NCBI GenBank assembly: GCA_001829185.1 | Contig: MIAR01000059.1 | Coordinates: 1 to 64,000 of the forward strand | DNA length: 64,000 bases | Source of the DNA: Spirochaetes bacterium GWB1_60_80 | GTDB taxonomy: Bacteria > Spirochaetota > Spirochaetia > Treponematales > UBA12059 | Reading direction: 5' to 3' | Shown here: positions 18,485-26,443 of the stretch, piece after piece | Layout: every line of letters begins with the position of its first letter | Numbering within the stretch: position 1 is the first letter of the stretch | Notes under the pieces: model-generated | What the model was told of the DNA's origin: nothing | Databases searched by the model: none | Seen by the model: the letters and a program-made list of their open reading frames with translations, nothing else | Made by a program: the position numbers and the translations under genes

Positions 18485-19711
18485 TCAGGTTTCGTCGATG
18501 GCATAGCCGGTTGCGGCGGAGGCGACGACGCCTTCAAGCTTGAGGCCGGCGATTGTGCTCGCGTCCAAGCCCAGGATTTCGGCTAGTACCCGGTCGGTAT
18601 GTTGGCCGATGGCCGGCGCGCTCGCTCTAGTGTCGCATTCCGGGACGCTTTCCATCTTGATCGGGTTGCCGGGAATGGTGACGGTGCCGGCGCGCTCGTC
18701 CTCGACGGTCACGAACATGTGGCGGGCGGCCAGCTGTGGCTCCTGCATGACATGCTCGATATCGTTGACCGGCGCGGCCGGGATGCCGTTGGCTTCCATC
18801 AACTCCAGCCAGTGGCGGCTGGGCTGGGCGATAAATATTTTTTCCAGCTGCGGGACTAGGTCGGCGTAATGTTTGGTGCGCTCGCCATTGGTGGCATAAT
18901 CTAGGTTGCCGGCCAGGTCGGGACGCTGCAGCGCGGCGCAGAAACTCTTCCACAGGGCGTCGTTGCCGACCGCCACCACGAACCAGGCATCACTGCCCTT
19001 GAAGGCCTGGAAGGGCGTAATGGTGGGGTGTCGGGTGCCCAGGGGCTCAGGCGAGTGCCCGTCCACCTGGTAGCGCACCAGGGCGTTTTCCAGGATGGAT
19101 AGCTGGCAGTCGAGCATGGCTACGTCGATTTTCTGGCCCAGGCCAGTGCGCTCGCGTTGGTAGAGGGCGGTGGCGATGCCGGTGGCGCCGAAGACGGCGG
19201 CGGTGATGTCGCCCATCGACAGGCCGACGCGGGTCGGCGGCGCGTCCGGCCAGCCGGTGATGCTCATGACGCCGCCCATGGCCTGCACCAGGATGTCGTA
19301 GGCCGGGCGGCCGGAAGCCGGGCCGGTGTGCCCGAAGCCGGAGATGGCGGCGTAGATCAGGCGCGGATTGACAGCCTTGAGCCGGTCCCAGCCCAGGCCG
19401 AGTTTTTCCATGGTGCCGGGGCGGAAATTTTCCACCAGGATATCCGACTTGGTCACCAGGTCCTCGAGCAGTTTCTTGCCGCGCTCGGACTTGAGGTTGA
19501 TGGCGATGCTTTCCTTGCCGCGGTTGATGGTGACGAAGTACAGGCTCTGGCCGTTCCTGAACGGGCCGAAGGCCCGCGAGTCGTCGCCTGAGCCAGGGAC
19601 TTCGACCTTGATAACCTCGGCGCCCAGGTCGGACAGCATCATGGTGCAGAAGGGGCCGGCCAGCACCCGGGTCAGGTCGAGGACGCGCAGGCCCTCCAGC
19701 GGTTTGTTCAT
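18485..19711 (-). CDS. Family III (CaiB/BaiF/Frc) CoA-transferase
   Basis: ATG 19711 with AGGAG gives 408 residues. A longer frame from 19873 is not needed, because the family N-terminus LEGLRVLDLTRVLAGPF begins 4 residues after this start. Family marks are GAEVIKVE, NRGKESI, ENFRPG and the catalytic Asp in GRPAYDILVQA (Asp139). Family III enzymes move CoA between carboxylic acids, and formyl-CoA:oxalate CoA-transferase is a member. In this operon an oxalate or oxamate-derived acid is a reasonable acceptor, but no oxalyl-CoA decarboxylase lies in the window. Carnitine- or succinate-type transfer cannot be excluded. Confidence 0.85.
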   Translation of the reverse strand: MNKPLEGLRVLDLTRVLAGPFCTMMLSDLGAEVIKVEVPGSGDDSRAFGPFRNGQSLYFVTINRGKESIAINLKSERGKKLLEDLVTKSDILVENFRPGTMEKLGLGWDRLKAVNPRLIYAAISGFGHTGPASGRPAYDILVQAMGGVMSITGWPDAPPTRVGLSMGDITAAVFGATGIATALYQRERTGLGQKIDVAMLDCQLSILENALVRYQVDGHSPEPLGTRHPTITPFQAFKGSDAWFVVAVGNDALWKSFCAALQRPDLAGNLDYATNGERTKHYADLVPQLEKIFIAQPSRHWLELMEANGIPAAPVNDIEHVMQEPQLAARHMFVTVEDERAGTVTIPGNPIKMESVPECDTRASAPAIGQHTDRVLAEILGLDASTIAGLKLEGVVASAATGYAIDET

Positions 19712-19761
19712 GTTTGTCTCCTGTGGCGCGGCCGGACTCAGCGCGGCCGCGCGCTCCAAAA

Positions 19762-20670
19762 CTACTCGACTTGTTTGCCCATGGCCGGGGCGGGGGCCGG
19801 ATGCTTGCCCGCTTCCTGGTGCAGCCAGGCGGCCTTGGCGCCGGCGATGTCGCCGAACTTGGTCAGCTCGCACTTGGCCTTCTTGGCTATCAGTTTTTCA
19901 TAACGGTCGTCCTCGACCATGGCCACGATGCGCGCCACCGACGATTCGCCGTCCACCAGGCGCCAGGGGAAGCAGCCGATCAGGGCCCGCTGGTTGAGCA
20001 AGAGGTCGATGTCGCCGCCCATGCACTCGGCGTGGATGATGTGCTCGTGGAACATCTCCAGATGCATCAGCTGGTACTTGTCCTCGCTGAAGACCTCGTC
20101 GAGGCTCTTGCCGTACTTGGCCTTGAAGTGGCGGTCGCATTCGGCGGCCTGCTTAGGCATCCAGTCGCGGATCTTGGTGTTCATCGGGTGGTCGGCGCTG
20201 CCGCAGTCGACGCCGATCCAGCGCAGTTTCTTGCGCTTGGCCCACTCGGCGAACTCGCGGTCCGGGCCGGGATGCTTGATCATGTAGCGGATCTCGTCGC
20301 CGGTCGGCTGGTCCCAGCCGTAGTGGTGGAAGCCGGTATGGATGATTAAAATGTCACCAGGCTTGACCTCGACGCGGTCTTCGACCATCTTGGAGGTGTA
20401 GACGTCGTACTCGCCGGCGCAGTCCGACAGGTCGACTATCGCGCCCTCGTGGACCAGGAAGTCCATGTCCAGGCTGGCGATGTCCTTGCCGGGGGTGTAG
20501 AAGTGGATCTCGCCGTCCAGGTGGGTGCCGATGTGGTTGGAATGGGTCAGGATCTGGCCGTTGGCGCCGTTGGGCGCCAGGCGCTTGAAGTACTTCATCT
20601 CGAGCGGCTCATAGGTCGGCCAGGGCGGGGTGCCGATGCCCAGGGGAATGGTCAGGTCGATCATCTTCAT
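19762..20670 (-). CDS. Cyclase-family (kynurenine formamidase-like) metal-dependent hydrolase
   Basis: The 302-residue protein starts at ATG 20670 behind GGAGG. Its N-terminus MIDLTIPLG and the metal-binding motif HIGTHLDGEIHF place it in the putative cyclase family (PF04199), which includes kynurenine formamidase and isatin hydrolase. HTGFHHYGWD and FPWRLVDGESS are also typical of the family. These Mn/Zn enzymes open cyclic or N-acyl amides. Placed after ylbE and before the CoA-transferase, it may hydrolyse an amide or imide intermediate of purine breakdown. The 129-bp element A lies directly upstream and may affect its expression from the operon. Confidence 0.85.
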   Translation of the reverse strand: MKMIDLTIPLGIGTPPWPTYEPLEMKYFKRLAPNGANGQILTHSNHIGTHLDGEIHFYTPGKDIASLDMDFLVHEGAIVDLSDCAGEYDVYTSKMVEDRVEVKPGDILIIHTGFHHYGWDQPTGDEIRYMIKHPGPDREFAEWAKRKKLRWIGVDCGSADHPMNTKIRDWMPKQAAECDRHFKAKYGKSLDEVFSEDKYQLMHLEMFHEHIIHAECMGGDIDLLLNQRALIGCFPWRLVDGESSVARIVAMVEDDRYEKLIAKKAKCELTKFGDIAGAKAAWLHQEAGKHPAPAPAMGKQVE

Positions 20671-20746
20671 GCTACTACCTCCAAAGTTAGGTGCGCGGCC
20701 CAGGGCCGCGGCGCAATAATAAAATCATCACGAGGCGCGGCGCCGC

Positions 20747-20883
20747 TTAGCAGGTTGTTGAAAAAGCCGGTTGCTTTCCCAACAACCTTAACAATTCCTC
20801 GCATAGCTTGCGCTATGCTGCGTAATTGTACTAGTTATTGAAGTGTTGAAAAGCCGCATTCGCGTTTTTCAACACCCTGTTAG
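20747..20883. mobile_element. 129-bp miniature inverted-repeat element, copy A, with TTAG target duplications
   Basis: The element body is 20751-20879, flanked on both sides by TTAG. The ends are inverted repeats CAGGTTGTTGAAAAA and TTTTTCAACACCCTG. It contains three stem-loops, at the left end (GTTGTTGA/TCCCAACAAC, imperfect), in the centre (GCATAGC/GCTATGC) and at the right end (GTGTTGAAAA/TTTTCAACAC). It differs from the other copies at several bases, so it is the oldest insertion. It lies between the DUF1116 remnant and the cyclase gene and breaks no gene. It encodes no transposase. Confidence 0.9.
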
Positions 20884-20900
20884 GCGCGTCGCCAGGATCG

Positions 20901-21055
20901 TCATTTCGCGTACTTTTCAGAAAAGGCCACCAGGGCGTCGCGGAAGGCGTTCTCCGGCAGGCTTGCCGTCGTCCGTGACGATGCGGAGACAAGCTCCGCA
21001 GGCTTTTCGCGCGCGCCTCCATGCGCGCCAAGCCGCCGGAAACATTATCCGTCAT
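20901..21055 (-). pseudogene. Remnant of a second DUF1116 (ylbE-like) gene
   Basis: Positions 20901-20963 read on the minus strand give SLPENAFRDALVAFSEKYAK and a stop, nearly the same as the C-terminus of the intact ylbE (PPENAFRDALIAFAEKYAR). An ATG at 21055 overlaps the ylbE stop as ATGA, as would be expected for a following gene, but its frame does not reach the C-terminal remnant. The likely history is a tandem ylbE paralogue that lost almost all of its middle. The surviving piece is too short to code for anything useful. Confidence 0.7.
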
Positions 21056-22482
21056 CGGGCGTATTTCTCCGCGAAAGCGATCAGGGCGTCCCTAAAGGCG
21101 TTCTCCGGCGGCTTGACCAACCCGGCGCCGACCATGCCGATGCCGGGGGTCTTGTGGGCGATGCCGGTGTTGATGGCCGGCAGGATGCCGGTCTCGACCA
21201 CCTTGCGCACGTCGATGCCGGTGGGGGTGCCGCGGAAATCGAGCACCGGAATCTGGTAGACGTTGTTCTCGCCGACGCAGATCTCGTACATCCGCTTGGT
21301 GATGTCGATGGCGTCCTGGGGCGATCCGCCGACGAACTTGACGATGGCCGGGGCGGCCGCCATGGCGAAGCCGCCGATGCCGGAGGTCTCGGTGATGACC
21401 GAGTCGCCGATGTCGCGGGCGGCGTCGGCGGCGCCGAAGCCGGGCAGGTAGAGGCCGTCGACCACGCCGGCCGGCCCGGTGAACCAGCGACCGCTCAGGC
21501 CGGACAGGCGGATGCCGAACTCGGTGCCGTTGCGGGCCATGGTGGTGATCAGGCTGCAACCCTCGATGCCGGCGGCGGCGTCGACGGTGCACTTGGCGCT
21601 GGGCATGGTCAGGTTGAGGAAGAAGTGGTCGTTGGCGTTCAGGAAGCTGAGCACCTTGGCGATTTTTTCCTTCGGGTAATCGAGCATCACCAGGTAGGGC
21701 GCCAGTTCGCGGATGATGAGCGAGGTGCCGGCCCGGTTGCGGTTGTGGCCCTCGTCGCCCATCTGCAGTACCTGGGCGATGATCGACTTCATGTCGATCG
21801 GGCCCTTGGCCTGGAGCGCGTCGGATAGGATGGGGGCCAGGTCGGAGGCCATCCAGCGCAGCCGCTCCAACACCTCCTCGGAGTAGGCACCGTAGCGCAG
21901 CACTTTGCCCAAGCCCTCGTTGAGGGTGCAGTAGGCGCGGTTGCCGAAGGTCTGGTTCTCGATGATCCAGACCGGCATGCTGGCGGTCATGACGCCGGCC
22001 ATCGGTCCGACCGCGTCGTGGTGGTGGCAGGGGTCGAAGCGGATCTGGCCCGAGGCGGCCAAGGCTTCAGCTTCGGCCGGGGTCTTAGCCAGGCCTTCGT
22101 AGATCAGGCCGCCGATGACCGCGCCGCGCAGCGGGCCGCACATCTTTTCCCAGCTGACCGGCGGGCCGGCGTGCAGAATGAGATCCTGGGCCATGCCGGG
22201 CACCACGTCGCGGGCCAGGCCGATGCCGACGATGGTCGGCTTGGCGGCCAGGATGCGGCGCAGGCCTTCGGCGTTGGCCGCCTCGATGTCGACCTTCGCG
22301 CCGGCCGCCAGCTTGTCGAGGGCGGCCACGGCGCGCTGGTCGCCGCCGGCCGGCAGGCGCCAGTCGACCTGGACGGCGCTGGCGCCCGAAGCGGCCGCGT
22401 TGGCCGCGAAGTTTTCGAGGCCAAGGTTGATGATGCGGCTGTCGGAGCCGAATAGGCCGTGCAGTGCTGTCTGGTCGCTCAT
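21052..22482 (-). CDS. ylbE: DUF1116 protein YlbE (AllG), oxamate carbamoyltransferase subunit
   Basis: The 476-residue protein starts at ATG 22482 with AGGAGG, overlapping the fdrA stop by 4 bp. It matches the YlbE/DUF1116 family (DPCHHHDAVGPMAGVMTAS, GDEGHNRNRAGTSL, SGLSGRWFTGPAGV). In Escherichia coli the FdrA, YlbE and YlbF products (renamed AllF, AllG, AllH) together form the oxamate carbamoyltransferase that splits oxalurate with phosphate into oxamate and carbamoyl phosphate. All three are present here in one operon. The length is normal for the family. The upstream gene order suggests translational coupling. Confidence 0.9.
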   Translation of the reverse strand: MSDQTALHGLFGSDSRIINLGLENFAANAAASGASAVQVDWRLPAGGDQRAVAALDKLAAGAKVDIEAANAEGLRRILAAKPTIVGIGLARDVVPGMAQDLILHAGPPVSWEKMCGPLRGAVIGGLIYEGLAKTPAEAEALAASGQIRFDPCHHHDAVGPMAGVMTASMPVWIIENQTFGNRAYCTLNEGLGKVLRYGAYSEEVLERLRWMASDLAPILSDALQAKGPIDMKSIIAQVLQMGDEGHNRNRAGTSLIIRELAPYLVMLDYPKEKIAKVLSFLNANDHFFLNLTMPSAKCTVDAAAGIEGCSLITTMARNGTEFGIRLSGLSGRWFTGPAGVVDGLYLPGFGAADAARDIGDSVITETSGIGGFAMAAAPAIVKFVGGSPQDAIDITKRMYEICVGENNVYQIPVLDFRGTPTGIDVRKVVETGILPAINTGIAHKTPGIGMVGAGLVKPPENAFRDALIAFAEKYAR

Positions 22483-24095
22483 GCTGTCCTCCTGGCGTGG
22501 GCGGCCGCCTGGATGATGGCGATGGCCAGGCGGGCGGCGCGGTAATTCGACGGCATGACGATGACGCCGGCCGCTTCCAGCGTGCGCACTTGCTGGCCGA
22601 AATCCTGCGGGTCGTTGCGGGTGCCGGTCACCGAGGCCACTACCGGCAGGTAGCCGCCGCGTTTGGCCGCGGCCGCCTTGGCCGTCTGGATGGCTTCGAC
22701 GCAGGCGCCGGCCGGGTCAGCGTGCGAGCCGTAGCCGAGCACCACGTCCAGGAGCAGCACGGCGCAGGCCGGGTCGGCCCCTTCCTGCGCGATGCGGTCG
22801 GCGCGGGCGGCCGGATCGATCATGGGGTGCGGCTTGCCGACCGTGAAGATATCGTCACCCAGGTCGACAATCGTGTGGCCGACGGATTTGAGCGGGTCGG
22901 CCAGTTGCCAGGCCGGGTCGGTCTGGTTGTTGGAGCGGGCGCCGCCGAGGGCGGCATGGGCCAGGAAGAGCGTCTCGTCGGCCAGGGTGCCGCCGGTGTA
23001 GAGGCCGCGCAGGTATTTCTGCTGCGGGCTCAGGCGGGCGGCTTCAGCGGCCGCCAAAGTGTCGATGCGCTGAAGGCTCGGGCGGCGGAAGCGGTCGTCG
23101 CCGGGGCCTTCCGCTAGGGCTGCGCGGGCGGCGCGCAGGTCGTGGCGGCCGTCGGCCAGGAGCGTGGCCAGCACGGCGCACTCTTCTAGGTTGGCGGCGA
23201 AGGCCACGTTGCCTTCGTCCGGAGAGGGGGGCAGGCCGAGGAAGTGGGCCACGGCCGGCTTGCCGGAGGCGCGCAGGGCGGCCACCACTCGTTTGGCCAC
23301 GTCTGGGGCCGGCGGCTTGCTGACCACCACGATAACGGACGTATCCGGGTCTAGTGCCAGGGCCTTGATGGCCAGAAGGCTGGTCATGCCGCCGACGGCG
23401 GCGTTCTTGAGGTCGCGGCCGCCGGTGCCGATGGCCTGGCTGATGCCCGCGCCGTAGTCGTCGATCAGGCAGCTGACTTCCTGCAGGCCGGTGCCTGAGG
23501 CGGCCACCAGGCCGATGGCGCCGCGCTGCACCCGGTTGGCGAAGCAGAGCGGGATGCCGTTGATGATGGCGGTGCCGCAGTCCGGCCCCATCAGCAACAG
23601 GTCTTTGGAGACGGCGTACTTCTTGAGGGCGATCTCGTCCTCCAGGCTGACGTTATCGGAAAAAACAAGCGTGTGCAGGCCGGCCTCGAGGCATTTACGG
23701 GCCTCGCGCGCCGCCCAGGCGCCCGGTACCGACACCAGGGCCAGGTTGGCGTCTGGCAGCAGGCGGCGGGCGGCACCTAGGCTGGGGACGCGCGGCAGGC
23801 CGTTGCCCTGGGCCGTGTCGGCCTTCTTGCGGTTCAGGCCGGCCAGGGCTTCCTGGGCGGCGGCCGTGGCCTGCGCTTCGTCGTCGGCGTCGATGGCCAC
23901 GATCAGGTCGTTGGGCGTCAACCCGGCCAGGCTGGCGGGGTCGAAGCCCAGGTCGCCCAAAAGGTCGAGGTTCATCGGCGTGGCCATGGCCACGATGGCC
24001 TCGGTCACGCCCGGCAGCTTCTGGACGCCGCGCGAGGCCAGCATCAGGAAGACCGAGTCGTAGTAACTGTCCTTGCGGACCTGGACAAGTTTCAT
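22479..24095 (-). CDS. fdrA: FdrA (AllF), acyl-CoA-synthetase-like subunit of oxamate carbamoyltransferase
   Basis: ATG 24095 has GGGAGGAAAC upstream and overlaps the ylbF stop as ATGA, so the TTG at 24110 is rejected. The protein has 538 residues. It carries a succinyl-CoA-synthetase-like core (GPDCGTAIINGIPLCFAN, GLVAASGTGLQEV, GAGISQAIGTGGRDL) and the family C-terminus with LYTGGTLADET and ASVTGTRNDPQ. FdrA proteins lack true acyl-CoA ligase activity in known cases and work with YlbE and YlbF on oxalurate. Carbamoyl phosphate from this reaction would feed a carbamate kinase, which is not in this window. Confidence 0.9.
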   Translation of the reverse strand: MKLVQVRKDSYYDSVFLMLASRGVQKLPGVTEAIVAMATPMNLDLLGDLGFDPASLAGLTPNDLIVAIDADDEAQATAAAQEALAGLNRKKADTAQGNGLPRVPSLGAARRLLPDANLALVSVPGAWAAREARKCLEAGLHTLVFSDNVSLEDEIALKKYAVSKDLLLMGPDCGTAIINGIPLCFANRVQRGAIGLVAASGTGLQEVSCLIDDYGAGISQAIGTGGRDLKNAAVGGMTSLLAIKALALDPDTSVIVVVSKPPAPDVAKRVVAALRASGKPAVAHFLGLPPSPDEGNVAFAANLEECAVLATLLADGRHDLRAARAALAEGPGDDRFRRPSLQRIDTLAAAEAARLSPQQKYLRGLYTGGTLADETLFLAHAALGGARSNNQTDPAWQLADPLKSVGHTIVDLGDDIFTVGKPHPMIDPAARADRIAQEGADPACAVLLLDVVLGYGSHADPAGACVEAIQTAKAAAAKRGGYLPVVASVTGTRNDPQDFGQQVRTLEAAGVIVMPSNYRAARLAIAIIQAAAHARRTA

Positions 24096-25054
24096 GTTTC
24101 CTCCCGGCAAGCGATGCCGGCCAGCAGACCCTGGACGGTATCCTCACCCGAGGTGGCACCGTGAGCCAGCGCCACCTGCAATGTTTCTAAAAGATTCCGG
24201 CGCGCGGCCTCCAGCGCCGCCATCGCCGCCGCCGGCTCAGCCGGCGGCGGCCAAGTGGATGCGTTGCCGCTACCAGCCGCCAGGGCGACTGACTCGGCCA
24301 GTCCGGCCAAGGCACCAACCAGGCCGGTCAGCCAGGCGGCGGGTTGGCCAGCTAGGCTGCCGAGCAACAGAGTGCGGCCGGCCGGGCTGGTATCAAGCAG
24401 CCTGGCCCGTATATCGTTACGCAGGTCGACAGCGTATTTTCTGCCGCCAGCCGCGTTCATCTCCAAGCTAACAAGAAAACCGGCCAGCCAATCGTCGCCG
24501 GCCGGGGTGCTGCCCGGCCCGAAGCCGACCAGGCCGGCCGGCCAGTCGGGCCGGGCCATCAGCCGCCGGAACTGGCGGTTCCAGACCGTGTCGCCATGTA
24601 GGCCCTCGTAGGGCCGGCCGGCGGCATGGCTATCGTTCACGGCGGCGCGCAGGGCGGCGCTGGCGCCGTGGCGAGCGGCAGCGCCGGCCGCCTGCCAGCG
24701 TACGGCCGCCGCAGCGATGGCCGCGCGGCTGTCAGTAGTGTGCCCGGTTTGGGGTCGGATGGTCAACAGCGGACCGCCCACCGACGCCAACAGCCAGCTG
24801 CGTGCCTGGCGGGTCAGGAAAACCGGGCCGCCTTTGGCCGCCGCGGCCACCAGGCGGCTGACTATCGGCCAGATATCGGGAAAGTATAGCGCCCGGGCTT
24901 CGTGGTCGGCTTCGTCGCGCAGCCACGAAACCAGGGCGCCGTCGGGATGCAGGAAGGCCAGCGCCCGGCCGAATTGCCCCGACAGGGGCGCCGTCCAGGG
25001 CGCGGCCGGCACCAGCGGGCCACACAGGCAGCCCGCCGGATTCAGGTTATTCAA
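24092..25054 (-). CDS. ylbF: DUF2877 protein YlbF (AllH)
   Basis: The 320-residue protein probably starts with TTG 25054, which overlaps the permease stop as TTGA. No strong ribosome site is seen, so translation is likely coupled to the permease gene. It has the DUF2877 signature GLVGFGPGSTPAGDDWLAGFL and a C-terminal GATSGEDTVQGLLAGI. DUF2877 proteins are the third component of the FdrA/YlbE/YlbF oxamate carbamoyltransferase. Order here is ylbF-fdrA-ylbE with 4-bp overlaps throughout, supporting a stoichiometric complex. Confidence 0.85.
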   Translation of the reverse strand: MNNLNPAGCLCGPLVPAAPWTAPLSGQFGRALAFLHPDGALVSWLRDEADHEARALYFPDIWPIVSRLVAAAAKGGPVFLTRQARSWLLASVGGPLLTIRPQTGHTTDSRAAIAAAAVRWQAAGAAARHGASAALRAAVNDSHAAGRPYEGLHGDTVWNRQFRRLMARPDWPAGLVGFGPGSTPAGDDWLAGFLVSLEMNAAGGRKYAVDLRNDIRARLLDTSPAGRTLLLGSLAGQPAAWLTGLVGALAGLAESVALAAGSGNASTWPPPAEPAAAMAALEAARRNLLETLQVALAHGATSGEDTVQGLLAGIACREET

Positions 25055-26310
25055 TCGTTGGTGTCAGTGGTCTTCGGGCGCAGGATGACGTTCAGGACGA
25101 TGCCGAAGATGGCGGCCAGGCCAAGGCCGGACAGGTTGATGTTGCCGAACTTGAAGGCCGCGCCGCCCAGGCCGAGTACTAGCATGGCGGCGGTGATGAT
25201 CAGGATCTTCGGGTTGCCGAGGTTGACCTTGGCGTCGACCATGTTCTTGACGCCGATGGATGAGATCATGCCGAACAGCAGGATGGAGATGCCGCCGATA
25301 ACCGGGCCGGGAATGGTGCCGATGATGGCGGTAAACTTCGGGATCATGGCCAGGACGATGGCGAAACAGGCCGCGATACGCATGATCCAGGGATTGAAGG
25401 CCCCAGTCAAGGCCACGGCGCCGGTGTTCTCGGAGTAGGTGGTGTTGGCCGGGCCGCCGATCAGGGCGGACAGGGAGGTGGCGAGGCCGTCGCCGATTAG
25501 GGTGCGGTGGATGCCCGGATCCTTGATGAAGTCGCGGTTGACGACGTTGCCGATGGCCAGGACGTCGCCGAAGTGCTCGACCATGGTGACGATGGCGATC
25601 GGCACCATCACGGTGATGGCTTCCAGCGAGAACTTGGGCAGGGTGAAGTGGGGAATGCCGATCCAGGCGGCTTCGCGCACGGCGGTGAAGTCGACCAGGC
25701 CGAGGGCGATAGCCAGGGCGTAGCCGGCCACCAGGGAGATCAGGACGGGCAGGTTGGACAGGAATTTCCAGCCGAATTTCTTGAAGGCGATCTTGACGAA
25801 GATGCCGACGGCGAAGGTGAAGAGGGCCAGGCCCCAGCAGCCGTTGACGCCGATGGCTTCGACCAGCGGGGCCGAGTAGGTGCCGTTGGCGTTCTGGATG
25901 GCGACCGGCGCCAGGATCAGGCCGATCAAGATGATCATCGGTCCGGTGACGTGGGTGGGCAGGATCTTGTGCAGGTTTTCATAGGAAATGAACTTGAAAA
26001 TGATGGCGACCACGACGTAGAGGAGGCCGGCCACCACGATGCCGCCCAGGGCATAGGGCAGGCCCTGGCTGGCGCCTACGGCCACCAGGCCCGGGATGAA
26101 GGCGAAGGAACTGCCCAGGAAGACCGGTACCTTGAACTTGGTGATGATGTGGAACAGCCAGGTGCCGATACCGGCCGCGAACAGCGTGACGCTGATGTCC
26201 AGTCCGGTCAGGATTGGCACCAGCACGGTGGCACCGAACATCACGAAGGTGTGTTGCAGTCCGAGCACGACAGTTTTGCCGTTGATCGGTTCGTTCAGGG
26301 ATTCAGCCAT
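25051..26310 (-). CDS. NCS2-family purine/uracil permease
   Basis: ATG 26310 behind GAGGAGG gives 419 residues. Upstream codons to 26553 are non-homologous and overlap the xdhA end. The protein shows about 12-14 membrane segments typical of NCS2, with LGLQHTFVMFGATVLVP at the N-terminus, SSFAFIPGL and the substrate motif TTYSENTGAVALTG, which is closer to UraA than to the QN-type xanthine carriers. Xanthine or uracil uptake with protons is expected. In this operon, directly after xanthine dehydrogenase, import of xanthine, hypoxanthine or urate is most likely. Confidence 0.9.
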   Translation of the reverse strand: MAESLNEPINGKTVVLGLQHTFVMFGATVLVPILTGLDISVTLFAAGIGTWLFHIITKFKVPVFLGSSFAFIPGLVAVGASQGLPYALGGIVVAGLLYVVVAIIFKFISYENLHKILPTHVTGPMIILIGLILAPVAIQNANGTYSAPLVEAIGVNGCWGLALFTFAVGIFVKIAFKKFGWKFLSNLPVLISLVAGYALAIALGLVDFTAVREAAWIGIPHFTLPKFSLEAITVMVPIAIVTMVEHFGDVLAIGNVVNRDFIKDPGIHRTLIGDGLATSLSALIGGPANTTYSENTGAVALTGAFNPWIMRIAACFAIVLAMIPKFTAIIGTIPGPVIGGISILLFGMISSIGVKNMVDAKVNLGNPKILIITAAMLVLGLGGAAFKFGNINLSGLGLAAIFGIVLNVILRPKTTDTND

Positions 26311-26443
26311 GTAAGCCTCCTCGAAGCGCTGGGCTGCCCGGTCAAAAGCCGGGCGGCCCTCTCTATCATTTGCCGGACACAGGATCCGGTCCATGAACAA
26401 TTCCAGCCGCGGGCCGGCCAGGCGGCCAGTCCACTGGTGTCTG

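Noticed and set aside
20831-21055. A 74-codon gene starting with ATGA overlap after ylbE
   Set aside because: It runs out of frame with the ylbE-like remnant and through mobile element A, so it is decay rather than a gene.
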